Shown: piece by piece, positions 1 through 8,224 of the stretch
Layout of the letters: every line of letters begins with the position of its first letter
Numbering within the stretch: the stretch's first letter is position 1
Assembly (NCBI GenBank): GCA_964512955.1
Contig: CAZEKX010000001.1
Span: forward strand, 1 to 64,000
DNA: 64,000 bases
Reading direction: 5' to 3'
From: HGM04593 sp964512955
GTDB taxonomy: Bacteria > Bacteroidota > Bacteroidia > Bacteroidales > Bacteroidaceae
The notes under the pieces: model-generated
Told to the model about the DNA's origin: nothing
What the model saw: only the letters and a program-made list of their open reading frames with translations
Databases searched by the model: none
Made by a program: the position numbers and the translations under genes

Positions 1-30
1 TTTTGAAAAAAGGATGAGAAAGAGATATGG

Positions 31-70
31 GTGTAAAGAAAGAGAGGTTCATGGGGCACCGAGAAGTAGA
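31..70. repeat. 40-bp direct repeat, copy 1
   Basis: This segment matches 405-444 at 37 of 40 positions (differences at repeat positions 2, 15 and 38). Both copies contain the core GGTTCATGGGGCACCGAGAA. The copies lie 374 bp apart in the same orientation and bound a block with nested inverted repeats. I see no ORF in it. It could be an intergenic repeat family or the ends of a small non-autonomous element. Confidence 0.85.
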
Positions 71-223
71 ATGAGAGAACTCTTTCATAAACGTTTTCTC
101 CTTTGAATTCTCGGAATCCAAAGAGTTGTTCTTTCTTTAAACTTTTAGTCTTTTGTTTTTCCTTTTTTAAAAAAGGAAACTAAAAACTCTGCGCATGGGC
201 GTTTTCTTAACGGAAAATTCCGT

Positions 224-315
224 TATTTTTTGGAGGCTCCGGAAGCGTGCGGTATTGCGTTGTAAGAAAATTAACGGCATACCGCACTATGTCCTCGCTT
301 TCTCTCCAAAAAATA
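224..315. repeat. nested inverted repeats in a non-coding block
   Basis: A perfect 12-bp arm at 224-235 (TATTTTTTGGAG) pairs with 304-315. Inside it a perfect 9-bp arm at 247-255 (GTGCGGTAT) pairs with 279-287. A further near-palindrome (TTAACGGAAAATTCCGTTA, about 208-225) lies just upstream. The whole stretch 1-493 has no convincing gene. The nested arms suggest a folded RNA or a palindromic element, but nothing identifies a known family. Confidence 0.6.
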
Positions 316-404
316 GACACTTCATTTTCCTAAAAACTTAATACGCACCGCGAACCACATTATGATTTTATCTCTTAGCACAAGGTAACTTCTAAGAGAT
401 ACGA

Positions 405-444
405 GCGTAAAGAAAGAGGGGTTCATGGGGCACCGAGAAGTGGA
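405..444. repeat. 40-bp direct repeat, copy 2
   Basis: This is the second copy of the repeat at 31-70 (37/40 identical, same orientation). It ends about 50 bp upstream of the small lipoprotein-like gene that starts near 494, so it could form part of that gene's leader. Confidence 0.85.
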
Positions 445-493
445 AAGAAAAACAATTTCCTTTTGTAAGTGTTTCATTATATGAAGCAATTGA

Positions 494-928
494 TTGAATG
501 TGAATTATAGAGAAATACTAGGTTTAATGTTTCTTATTCTATTGTCTGTTACATTTGTTATGTGTTCGGATAAAGAAACGGTTTTGCGAGATGATGTCCA
601 CAATCATCTCTCTAACGATGCCGATATTACATTCTATCGCACCTCCTCTTTTGCTCCGGAATATAACAGTGGTAATAACATGGAGCGTTTTCGTTTGACA
701 TCAATGGAGGTAGTGGGCGATGGTGAATTGTTTAGTGTCTCTGAATCCGATACGTTGTTTGTTGAGATATCCTATAGTTATGCCTTGTTGAACGATACTG
801 TTATGGATTTTGTCGAAGGTGTGTTACGTCTGCCATTAAAGGTTACTCCCGATTTTCTTCATCGTACATTGAATTTCGAAAATATTGCCCCCATTCCTTT
901 ACCGGAATTTATTTCCGACTCAATTTGA
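494..928 (+). CDS. small exported or lipoprotein-like hypothetical protein
   Basis: The protein is about 144 residues and I do not recognise its family. A hydrophobic N-terminal segment (LGLMFLILLSVTFVMCS) looks like a signal peptide. A Cys sits where a lipobox would be, although Met before the Cys is unusual. The rest is acidic and predicted beta-rich, with no catalytic motif. The start is uncertain: the frame opens with TTG at 494, GTG at 500 is possible, and the first ATG is at 527, which would leave only a short hydrophobic leader. It stands alone and ends at a strong hairpin (941-979) shared with the convergent acyltransferase gene. The call of an exported protein is inference from the N-terminus only. 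Confidence 0.55.
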   Translation: MNVNYREILGLMFLILLSVTFVMCSDKETVLRDDVHNHLSNDADITFYRTSSFAPEYNSGNNMERFRLTSMEVVGDGELFSVSESDTLFVEISYSYALLNDTVMDFVEGVLRLPLKVTPDFLHRTLNFENIAPIPLPEFISDSI

Positions 929-940
929 TGCCTATAACTA

Positions 941-979
941 AAAAATAGAATCCTAACACTGTAGGATTCTATTTTTTTA
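941..979. terminator. bidirectional terminator
   Basis: The hairpin ATAGAATCCTA / TAGGATTCTAT has a 6-nt loop. It is followed by a T-run on the plus strand and also by a T-run on the minus strand. It sits between the convergent genes ending at 928 and 986. Confidence 0.85.
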
Positions 980-985
980 CTATTT

Positions 986-2119
986 CTACTTCATGAATCT
1001 TTTTATGAGCCATTTGCGTACCGGTTCGTCATACAGTTTCAAGCATAGGTATGCAAGAGCAATATTACCTACGAACAGCAGAATATGAAGATGCCATGTC
1101 TCTGCCGGTGTACGGAATGTGTTCGGGAAACCAATATAGTGATAGAACAAGTACATCGAAGGGTAGTGTATTATGTATAGCGGATACGAAATATCACCTA
1201 TAAATCGGCATATCGCTGTCGATGTCTTGTCGGTTGTGCTTCCCGATGCAGCAAGGTATATAATAAAAGGGAATATGAATATTATGCAGAATGCATCGTA
1301 CAACCTATTTAATAATGTACTTTCGTTTACTATTATGAAAGGTACGGCAAGCAGTGCTATGAGTGAAATGCTGCACAGCCAAAATGCACCACGTATCTTG
1401 GTCGGCTTGAACATGCGTTGCATGAGCAATCCAATAGAGAATGAGAAGGCTACACGCAGTGTTCCACCAATAAGGTTGTAGTCGCACATGGACCATCCTA
1501 CACCAAGACTTCCGTAATCCGGCAGGTCGGCTATAGCAAATGCTATCAACCCTATACCGGCAAGGAGTGTGAAGAGTGCCAACATCTTCTTCGATAGTTT
1601 ACGTAAAAACAGTGCATAGGCAATATTTGCAATATATTCGAAGAATAGCGACCATGCAGGACCATTCAATGGGAATAGTTCTCCATTGCCACGTACCTCG
1701 TATGGTGCACCCGGGTATGCCGGCATCATGAACATGAGCAATAACATTGATATCATGGTCCACGACATGGGAGTTACTGTTCCGTCCCACTGTGTGTTCC
1801 CTTGCAATACAAAGAAAATAATTCCTATTATTGCTCCCATGATAACCATTGGATGCAAACGTATCAATCGACGTTTGAAGAAATTGCCTGTTGTCATCTT
1901 ATTCCAACGGTCGTCGTATGCATACCCAATGACAAATCCCGACAAGATAAAGAAGAAATCTACTGCCAGATAGCCATGAGCAAAGGGGTTGTACTCTATT
2001 GGAAAACACTCGTATATGTGATACCATATAACAATTAGTGAGGCCACTCCACGCATGCCGTCGAGTAGGTTGTAATGCGGTTTTGTATCGGCAAATGTTG
2101 TTTGTGATGTTGTTGTCAT
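986..2119 (-). CDS. acyltransferase 3 family membrane protein
   Basis: This is an integral membrane O-acyltransferase of the acyltransferase-3 (OafA/YrhL-like) family, which transfers acetyl or other acyl groups to surface sugars or lipids. The N-terminus has the family pattern LLDGMRGVASLIVIWYH, where the Arg and His are the conserved pair. About ten hydrophobic segments follow, typical for the roughly 375-residue family. I place the start at the ATG at 2119 (MTTTSQTTFADT). The frame stays open to 2164, but the extra 15 residues do not resemble the family and would run into the divergent promoter region of yhhQ. The substrate cannot be told, because no polysaccharide cluster lies next to it. 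Confidence 0.85.
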   Translation of the reverse strand: MTTTSQTTFADTKPHYNLLDGMRGVASLIVIWYHIYECFPIEYNPFAHGYLAVDFFFILSGFVIGYAYDDRWNKMTTGNFFKRRLIRLHPMVIMGAIIGIIFFVLQGNTQWDGTVTPMSWTMISMLLLMFMMPAYPGAPYEVRGNGELFPLNGPAWSLFFEYIANIAYALFLRKLSKKMLALFTLLAGIGLIAFAIADLPDYGSLGVGWSMCDYNLIGGTLRVAFSFSIGLLMQRMFKPTKIRGAFWLCSISLIALLAVPFIIVNESTLLNRLYDAFCIIFIFPFIIYLAASGSTTDKTSTAICRFIGDISYPLYIIHYPSMYLFYHYIGFPNTFRTPAETWHLHILLFVGNIALAYLCLKLYDEPVRKWLIKRFMK

Positions 2120-2194
2120 TGAGTATTTATAGGATTTTATGCGAAAATAGTATTTTTTATTCAAAACGGGTATGTCTGGTAATAAATTATTTTC

Positions 2195-2202
2195 TATCTT
2201 CG
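2195..2202 (+). promoter_or_regulatory. -7 promoter box upstream of yhhQ
   Basis: TATCTTCG fits the Bacteroidota -7 consensus TAnnTTTG with one change. It lies 22 bp upstream of the ATG at 2224. The same octamer recurs before several other genes in this window. Confidence 0.6.
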
Positions 2203-2223
2203 CACCATTAATTATAAAAACGT

Positions 2224-2907
2224 ATGAACAAGGTATCGGAAAACCCTTTCAAAAACCGAACAGACAGCGCAACGCTGTTCATGATTGTTGCCACACTCTT
2301 TGTTACCACTTATCTGGTGTCGAACGTAATGGCAGTAAAAATAATTAGTTTCTTCGGTTTATTCTATTTTGATGCAGGTACAATAACCTTCCCGTTTGCA
2401 TATATGCTGGGCGATGTGCTTACAGAGATATGGGGCTATCGCAATGCACGTAAGGTAATATGGATGACATTTCTGTGTAATATATTAATGGTTGTTTGTA
2501 CCCAAATTGGTGTGTGGTTGCCATCTCCCCACTATCTGGACACGACAGCCACAGCATATAATACAGTCTTTAACTATGTACCACGTGTGGTGCTTGGCTC
2601 ATTGGTTGGTTTTCTGCTTGGCGAACTTTCCAACGCATGGCTCATGGAGCATATAAAGAAGGTTACACGTGGACGTCGTTTGTGGGTGCGCACCATCGGT
2701 AGTTCAGTGGTAGGTTACCTGTTCGATACACTACCTTTTGTACTCATTGCATTTGCCGGTGTGGTAACAATTCGCGATCTTTTGCTTATGATAGCGTTTC
2801 AATATTTTATGAAACTATCAATAGAGGTTCTTTTTGGTACTCCGCTTGCCTATGCAGTTATACTATCTCTCAAACGAACTATTCTAAAAGAGAGACATAA
2901 TGGATAG
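2224..2907 (+). CDS. yhhQ: queuosine precursor transporter (YhhQ/VUT family)
   Basis: This is an inner-membrane transporter of the YhhQ family, known in E. coli to import the 7-deazaguanine precursors preQ0 and preQ1 used to make queuosine in tRNA. The 227 residues form about six membrane segments. Family features seen are TTYLVSNVMAVKII, FDAGTITFPFAYMLGDVLTEIWGY and the downstream YLFDTLPF. It overlaps the following radical-SAM-like gene by 8 bp, so the two are almost certainly co-translated. That pairing suggests salvage of queuosine or queuine rather than preQ1 alone, which is inference. Confidence 0.9.
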   Translation: MNKVSENPFKNRTDSATLFMIVATLFVTTYLVSNVMAVKIISFFGLFYFDAGTITFPFAYMLGDVLTEIWGYRNARKVIWMTFLCNILMVVCTQIGVWLPSPHYLDTTATAYNTVFNYVPRVVLGSLVGFLLGELSNAWLMEHIKKVTRGRRLWVRTIGSSVVGYLFDTLPFVLIAFAGVVTIRDLLLMIAFQYFMKLSIEVLFGTPLAYAVILSLKRTILKERHNG

Positions 2908-3583
2908 ATATTCAGTTATTGATACAAAACTGCCTCGTGAGTTTGTACTCTTGCAAGGCAGGGGTTGTCGTTGGGGTAAATGTTCTTTCTGTAACTATCA
3001 TACCGATACAAGCGATAATCCATTTTTAACAAATAAAGAGGTGTTACAAAGCGTAACAGGTGTACATGGTGTTCTCGACGTGATAAACTCCGGTTCGGCA
3101 ATGGAACTCGACAATGATACATTGGAGTTGCTTAAACATGTGGTACGTGATAAGAAAATTCACACTCTTTGGTTTGAGGCACATTACATGTATCGCAACC
3201 TTCTTGCTTCTTTTGCCTCACAGTTTGCTCCGGCAACAGTAAAGTTTCGTTGTGGCATTGAGAGTTTCGACCCTCGTCTGCGTAAGGAGTGGAATAAAGG
3301 AGTTCCCAATACGGTAACAGCACAAGATGTTGCACGTTATTTCAATGGTGTATGTCTGTTGTGTTGTACTGTTGGTGATACTCGAGAACGTATATTGAGT
3401 GATATTGCTACAGCACAAAAATATTTTGAATATTTCAGTGTTAATCTGTTTTGTAATAATTGTACTGTGGTTGAGCGTGATGAAGTACTTGCCGAATGGT
3501 TTGTTCGCGAGGTGTTTCCTATGTTAAATGGCTTTCCTGCAGTAGAGATTCTTGTCGATAATACCGATTTGGGGGTAGGTTAA
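2900..3583 (+). CDS. radical-SAM-like protein, candidate queuine lyase
   Basis: The 227-residue protein carries a Cys cluster near the N-terminus (GRGCRWGKCSFCNYH, spacing CX4CX2C instead of the usual CX3CX2C). It then has a partial TIM-barrel pattern: VINSGSAMEL, TLWFEAHYMY, VKFRCGIESFDPRLR. The GIESF stretch resembles the SAM-binding region of Elp3/MiaB-type radical SAM proteins. The start at 2900 overlaps yhhQ by 8 bp. A radical SAM subgroup (QueL) that releases preQ1 from queuine is known from gut Clostridia, and the coupling to a queuosine-precursor transporter makes an equivalent role attractive. Function is inferred from neighbours; the radical SAM assignment rests on the Cys motif. 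Confidence 0.6.
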   Translation: MDRYSVIDTKLPREFVLLQGRGCRWGKCSFCNYHTDTSDNPFLTNKEVLQSVTGVHGVLDVINSGSAMELDNDTLELLKHVVRDKKIHTLWFEAHYMYRNLLASFASQFAPATVKFRCGIESFDPRLRKEWNKGVPNTVTAQDVARYFNGVCLLCCTVGDTRERILSDIATAQKYFEYFSVNLFCNNCTVVERDEVLAEWFVREVFPMLNGFPAVEILVDNTDLGVG

Positions 3584-3700
3584 TGTCCAGTATGTAAAAT
3601 TAAGCAATACTGTTTACATGCATCTGTAGTGCTTATATCAATTTTGAGGAATAATTATAAACAATCTTTAAATAGTTTTTATTATTTGTAGATTGTTTAT

Positions 3701-3708
3701 TATCTTCG
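3701..3708 (+). promoter_or_regulatory. -7 promoter box upstream of pepP
   Basis: TATCTTCG lies 24 bp upstream of the ATG at 3732. Its position argues against the longer frame that opens at 3693, because transcription would start inside it. Confidence 0.6.
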
Positions 3709-3731
3709 CTTCAAGAATAAACAAGTGCATA

Positions 3732-5522
3732 ATGGAGAATATAATAGAGAAAAGATTGGGACAACTGCGCGAGTATATGCGTAGGAACAACCTATCGGCG
3801 TTTGTCGTAGGTAGTAGCGATCCGCATGGTAGCGAGTATGTTGCCGATAGGTGGAAAGCACGTGAATGGATATCGGGCTTCGACGGCTCGGCAGGAACGG
3901 CTGTGATAACACACGACAAAGCATTGTTATGGACCGATTCACGATATTGGCTTGCTGTGGAATCGATTTTTTCCGGTAGTGAATATGTACTGATGAAGGA
4001 GCGTGTCGATGGAGTTCCCACTGTTGCCGAGTGGCTCGCAGAAGCACTCGAACCGAATAATGTGGTGGGAGTAGACGGTGTGGTTTGTTCGTTACGCGAT
4101 ACCGATGCTATGCGTTACACACTCTCTTTAAAGAATATATCGTTGGATACCTCCTACGATCCTTTTACCGAAATATGGAATAATCGTCCGTCGCTTCCCG
4201 ATAGCATGGCAGAAATACTTCCTTTGGATATTGCCGGGGAGGATACAGCATCTAAACTGCAACGTATACGTAACCGCATGATGCAGTTTGCATCGTTGGG
4301 AACAACCGGAATGTTTATACCTATGCTCGACGAGGTTGCTTGGATAACAAACCTGCGTGGTGCCGATGTCGACTATAATCCGGTTCTTGTAGCATATATG
4401 CTTATTACAATGGATAGGGCAACACTCTTCATAGACAAACGTAAACTTACAAAAGAGGTTTATGCCTATCTATGTGATGCAGGTGTAGATACAGCCGATT
4501 ACGACACTGTGTGGGAGGCATTGGCGAACTATCCCAACGATACTATAATACTACCCGATGGTTGCAATGCCGCTGTTGTGGAGCGTCTGAACAGAAACTG
4601 CAAACCTTATTACCGTCCATCGGTTGTTGCCGAAATGAAAGCGGTTAAGAATAACACCGAAATAGAGGGTTTCGAAAAGGCTATGCTTGCCGAGGGTGTT
4701 GCAATGGTCAAGTTGTTGCATTGGTTGAAACCGGCGGTACTGAAAGGTGGTGTTACAGAACTCGATGTGGACAGTAAACTTACTGAACTGCGAAAAGAGT
4801 GCAACTATTTCCGAGGGCTCAGTTTTGCTACTATCGCAGCCTATGGAAAGAACGGTGCAATAGTGCATTACGAACCTACTCCCGAAACAGACACCGAACT
4901 GAAACCAAAAAGTTTTCTCTTGCTCGATTGTGGCGGACAGTATCTTTATGGAACAACAGACATAACACGTACCATACCTCTTGGAGAACTGACAATGGAA
5001 GAGAGAGAGGATTACACTCGTGTGTTACGCGGACACATCTCTCTTGCTATGGTTAAATTCCCAATAAATGCCTTGCCGGTACAACTCGATGTGTTGGCAC
5101 GTCAATGGCTGTGGCAGGCAGGTGAGAATTATCTGCATGGTACGGGACATGGAGTGGGGCATTACCTGAATGTTCACGAGGGACCGCACCAAATACGAAT
5201 GAATTTTGTTCCTGCAATATTAAAACCGGGAATGACGGTAACAAACGAGCCGGGATTGTACAAAGCCGACAGATTCGGTATTCGCATAGAGAACACTATG
5301 CTTGTATGCAAGGATATGGTTACGGAGTTTGGTGAATTCTGCTCATTAAAACCGTTGACAGTTTGTCCTATTGACAAAGAACCGATAATTCCGGAACTAT
5401 TGGGTAGTGAAGCCGTTGAATATCTTAATAACTACCATGCATGGGTGTATGAACAGTTATCGCCATACTTCGAAGGTGAGTTGCTCGAATTTCTGAAGCA
5501 GGCATGTGCTCCTTTGAAATAA
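3732..5522 (+). CDS. pepP: Xaa-Pro aminopeptidase (M24B)
   Basis: This cytoplasmic metallopeptidase removes an N-terminal residue ahead of proline. The 596 residues match the long three-domain form: two creatinase-like N-terminal domains and a C-terminal pita-bread M24 domain. Metal ligands are visible in the M24 part: two Asp in LLDCGGQYLYGTTDITRT, His in GTGHGVGHYLNVHEGP, and two Glu in NEPGLYKADRFGIRIEN. The ATG at 3732 (MENIIEKRLGQLREYM) is preferred over the frame start at 3693, which lies upstream of the promoter box. It is followed after 16 bp by a GDPD-like lipoprotein gene. Confidence 0.93.
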   Translation: MENIIEKRLGQLREYMRRNNLSAFVVGSSDPHGSEYVADRWKAREWISGFDGSAGTAVITHDKALLWTDSRYWLAVESIFSGSEYVLMKERVDGVPTVAEWLAEALEPNNVVGVDGVVCSLRDTDAMRYTLSLKNISLDTSYDPFTEIWNNRPSLPDSMAEILPLDIAGEDTASKLQRIRNRMMQFASLGTTGMFIPMLDEVAWITNLRGADVDYNPVLVAYMLITMDRATLFIDKRKLTKEVYAYLCDAGVDTADYDTVWEALANYPNDTIILPDGCNAAVVERLNRNCKPYYRPSVVAEMKAVKNNTEIEGFEKAMLAEGVAMVKLLHWLKPAVLKGGVTELDVDSKLTELRKECNYFRGLSFATIAAYGKNGAIVHYEPTPETDTELKPKSFLLLDCGGQYLYGTTDITRTIPLGELTMEEREDYTRVLRGHISLAMVKFPINALPVQLDVLARQWLWQAGENYLHGTGHGVGHYLNVHEGPHQIRMNFVPAILKPGMTVTNEPGLYKADRFGIRIENTMLVCKDMVTEFGEFCSLKPLTVCPIDKEPIIPELLGSEAVEYLNNYHAWVYEQLSPYFEGELLEFLKQACAPLK

Positions 5523-5538
5523 TATAATCTTCACCGTT

Positions 5539-6306
5539 ATGCAAAAATGGGTTTTTGTATTTCTGTTTACCTTTCTCTCCTTTTCGTGTAGTGAAAAGGA
5601 GAGTGGTGAATGGTCTCCCGAACTCATAGCGCATGCTGCGGGCGCAATAGATGGCTACACCTATACCAATTCTCGTGAAGCGTTCGACAGAGCAGTAGAA
5701 AGTGGCTATCGTTTTATAGAATTAGATTTCTCATTTACTGCCGACTCGGTTTTGGTAGCAACACACTCTTGGCGTGAATATAATGTAGCAGTTGGTTGTG
5801 AACATCGTGGCGATAGTGCACCTTTGAGTACCGATTTTACTTCGCAAAAACTTTATGAATGCTATTCTACACTCACTGCAGAACAGGTGAATAAACTCTT
5901 TGAAGAAAATGAGAACCTTTTTCTTGTTACCGATATAATATCCGATGTCGATATCCTGGAACACTATTTTCCCACGCTCAAAAAACGTATGGTTGTTGAG
6001 GCTTTCAGTTATAAGGATTATATAGAACTAAAACACCGAGGCTATTTTCGTGTGCTATATTCATGTATGGCAAAAGATTTGGAACAGACAATTGTTCGCC
6101 ACATGCTGTTACACTATCTTTTCGATGGGGAAAAGGTGGAATGGATAGCGCTGCACACTTCGGCATTTGACAATGCTTTGTTTAAAATTGTCGATATGTT
6201 TTGCTCTTTTAAAATAGCACTCTTTACGGTAAATAATATTTCTTGTGTTCCAAAAAAGTATCGCAATGATATTGAAATGCTCTATACCGACAGTATTTCG
6301 CCTTAA
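5539..6306 (+). CDS. GDPD-like (PLC-like TIM barrel) lipoprotein
   Basis: The N-terminus MQKWVFVFLFTFLSFSC ends in a good lipobox, so this is probably a surface or periplasmic lipoprotein. The body resembles the start of glycerophosphodiester phosphodiesterases: IAHAAGAIDGYTYTNSREAF, then GYRFIELDFSFTADSVLVATH. In typical members the first motif is HRGA and ENT; here it is HAAG and NSR, so the first His, the Glu/Asp pair and the later His survive but the Arg is lost. The second half is divergent. At 255 residues it is close to the family size. It may be a divergent hydrolase or a binding protein. Confidence 0.6.
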   Translation: MQKWVFVFLFTFLSFSCSEKESGEWSPELIAHAAGAIDGYTYTNSREAFDRAVESGYRFIELDFSFTADSVLVATHSWREYNVAVGCEHRGDSAPLSTDFTSQKLYECYSTLTAEQVNKLFEENENLFLVTDIISDVDILEHYFPTLKKRMVVEAFSYKDYIELKHRGYFRVLYSCMAKDLEQTIVRHMLLHYLFDGEKVEWIALHTSAFDNALFKIVDMFCSFKIALFTVNNISCVPKKYRNDIEMLYTDSISP

Positions 6307-6385
6307 CAAGTGATTATACATTACTTGTGTACTCTGTAACAATTATAAATTTTGTAAAAAAATCTGTTTGTATGCAGATTATTTA

Positions 6386-6393
6386 TATCTTTG
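6386..6393 (+). promoter_or_regulatory. -7 promoter box upstream of the POT transporter
   Basis: TATCTTTG is an exact TAnnTTTG box. It lies 141 bp upstream of the ATG at 6535, giving a long untranslated leader that includes a copy of the AAGTTGTTTAAATTT motif at 6433-6449. Confidence 0.65.
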
Positions 6394-6432
6394 CACGTTT
6401 GTTGCTTAATTTGCAATGAATATGCAAATTTT

Positions 6433-6449
6433 ATAAGTTGTTTAAATTT
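6433..6449 (+). repeat. AAGTTGTTTAAATTT motif, copy 1
   Basis: This is one of four copies in the window of a 17-bp motif written A(G/T)AAGTTGTTTAAATTT. Here it is followed by AAATAACTT, so it also forms a local inverted repeat in the leader of the peptide transporter gene. Confidence 0.5.
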
Positions 6450-6534
6450 AAATAACTTCTTAGTTTCTTGTATAATTAAGAACACACACACAAATACGCG
6501 AAGTTTAATAATTAATAATTTAAAAATCTATTTT

Positions 6535-8058
6535 ATGTTTGAAGGACATCCTAAAGGTCTTTGGGCGTTAGCCCTTGCCAACACCGGTGAACGCTTCGGC
6601 TACTACACCATGTTGGCTGTATTCCTGTTCTTTTTGCAGGATAATTTCGGTTTCTCAATGGGAACATCGAGTTCAATCCAGGCTACATTCTTGGGAATAG
6701 TTTATTTTGTACCTCTTTTTGGCGGTATGCTTGCCGACAAGTTTGGTTTTGGTAAAATGGTAACAATCGGTATCCTTGTAATGTTTATGGGTTACTTGTT
6801 ACTTTCATTGCCTCTTGGTGCCGGTACGGTTGCGCTTGCAGTTTTGGCTTTGGCTCTTTTGTTTATTTGTGTAGGTACAGGTTTGTTTAAAGGTAACTTG
6901 CAGGTTCTTGTAGGTAATCTTTACGACGACCCTAAATATGCTGCAAAGCGTGACGAGGGTTTCAGTATCTTCTACATGGCAATCAATCTCGGCTCAATGT
7001 TCGCTGCTGCAGCGGCACTTTATATAATGACTTTTACACAGACTGAATTTGGTGTAAGCAAGGCCGATTCTTACCACTTTGCTTTTGCTGTTGCGTGTAT
7101 TTCGTTGGTTATATCTATAGCAATCTACTATGCATTTCGTGGTACATTTGCTCATGCCGACCGTGCTAAGGTTGATACAAAAGGTACTACCGACGTGGTA
7201 GAGGAGAAACTTACTCCTGCTCAAACAAAAGAGCGCATCATCTGTTTGTGTCTTGTGTTTACAGTGGTTATCTTCTTCTGGATGGCATTCCACCAGAACG
7301 GTATCACAATGAACCAGTTTGCACGTGAATATACTGCAAAATCATCATCGGGCGTTGAGAGTCTTATGTTCAATGTGTGGAACCTTGTACTTGTAATTCT
7401 TGCAGTATATGGTTTATTGAATGTGTTCCAGTCAAAAACTTTCAAAGGCAAAATTATTGCTGCAATTGTGTTGCTTGCATCGGGTGGCTATCTCGTTTAT
7501 GAGGCAATGAATGTAACCGGTTCGGTTAATGTAGAGGCACCCATATTCCAGCAATTTAATCCTTGCTTTGTTGTGGCATTGACTCCTATTGTGGTACTCT
7601 TCTTCTCTACATTGGCAAAGAAAGGTAAAGAACCCTCTTCGCCCATGAAGATAGGTTTGGGTATGCTTGTTGCCGCATTGGCGTTCATGATACTTATGGT
7701 TGGCTCATGGTCTCTTCCTCCTGCCGGAGAGCAACTCGCTGCCGTTGAAGCAGGTACTGCAACACTTGTATCTCCCAATTGGTTGATAGGTACATATTTC
7801 GTACTTACTGTTGCCGAACTGTTGCTTTCGCCAATCGGTATATCTTTTGTGAGCAAGGTTGCTCCTCCCCAGTACAAGGGTATGATGATGGGTGGCTGGT
7901 TCGTCGCAACCGCTATCGGTAATTTCCTTATAATGATTCCCGGTTGGATGTGGGGTATGGATCTTTCTATTATTTGGGGAGTACTTATAGCAATCTGCCT
8001 TGTATCGGCGTTGTTCATTTTCTCTATCCTCAAACGTTTGGAGAAAGTTGCAAAATAA
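6535..8058 (+). CDS. POT/PTR family proton-dependent oligopeptide transporter
   Basis: This inner-membrane MFS transporter takes up di- and tripeptides with protons. The 507 residues start MFEGHPKGLWALALANTGERFGYY, which includes the POT signature ERFGYY (the ExxER-like proton site). About 12-14 membrane segments follow. The C-terminal half keeps the family pattern AELLLSPIGISFVSKVAPP. The ATG at 6535 is chosen because the longer open frame to 6391 starts at the promoter box. The gene stands alone with a long leader and a strong terminator after it. Together with aminopeptidase P, CtpA and the M3 peptidase in this window it fits a peptide-using organism. Confidence 0.93.
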   Translation: MFEGHPKGLWALALANTGERFGYYTMLAVFLFFLQDNFGFSMGTSSSIQATFLGIVYFVPLFGGMLADKFGFGKMVTIGILVMFMGYLLLSLPLGAGTVALAVLALALLFICVGTGLFKGNLQVLVGNLYDDPKYAAKRDEGFSIFYMAINLGSMFAAAAALYIMTFTQTEFGVSKADSYHFAFAVACISLVISIAIYYAFRGTFAHADRAKVDTKGTTDVVEEKLTPAQTKERIICLCLVFTVVIFFWMAFHQNGITMNQFAREYTAKSSSGVESLMFNVWNLVLVILAVYGLLNVFQSKTFKGKIIAAIVLLASGGYLVYEAMNVTGSVNVEAPIFQQFNPCFVVALTPIVVLFFSTLAKKGKEPSSPMKIGLGMLVAALAFMILMVGSWSLPPAGEQLAAVEAGTATLVSPNWLIGTYFVLTVAELLLSPIGISFVSKVAPPQYKGMMMGGWFVATAIGNFLIMIPGWMWGMDLSIIWGVLIAICLVSALFIFSILKRLEKVAK

Positions 8059-8086
8059 GAGTAGTCTTTAAATAATACCGATATAT

Positions 8087-8136
8087 AAAAACAAAACAGA
8101 TTGAATTACGCATGTAATTCAATCTGTTTTGTTTTT
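8087..8136 (+). terminator. terminator after the POT transporter
   Basis: A perfect 23-bp stem (AAAAACAAAACAGATTGAATTAC and its complement) has a 4-nt loop. It ends in a T-rich arm. Confidence 0.9.
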
Positions 8137-8185
8137 ATGCAAAATTTAAAAGGTATGAATTGTTGTTTTGCATATATCTTTTTTC

Positions 8186-8193
8186 TATCTTCG
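8186..8193 (+). promoter_or_regulatory. -7 promoter box upstream of the lplA-gcv operon
   Basis: TATCTTCG lies 32 bp upstream of the ATG at 8225. It appears to drive the whole lplA-gcvT-gcvH-gcvPA-gcvPB run. Confidence 0.6.
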
Positions 8194-8224
8194 CGGTATA
8201 AAGAACAGCTTCTTAATAGAAGAG

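Noticed and set aside
3693..3731. N-terminal extension of aminopeptidase P
   Set aside because: The extra 13 residues overlap a promoter box and do not resemble the family.
6391..6534. 48-residue N-terminal extension of the POT transporter
   Set aside because: It begins within the promoter box and consists of AT-rich leader; the family starts at MFEGHPKGLWALA.
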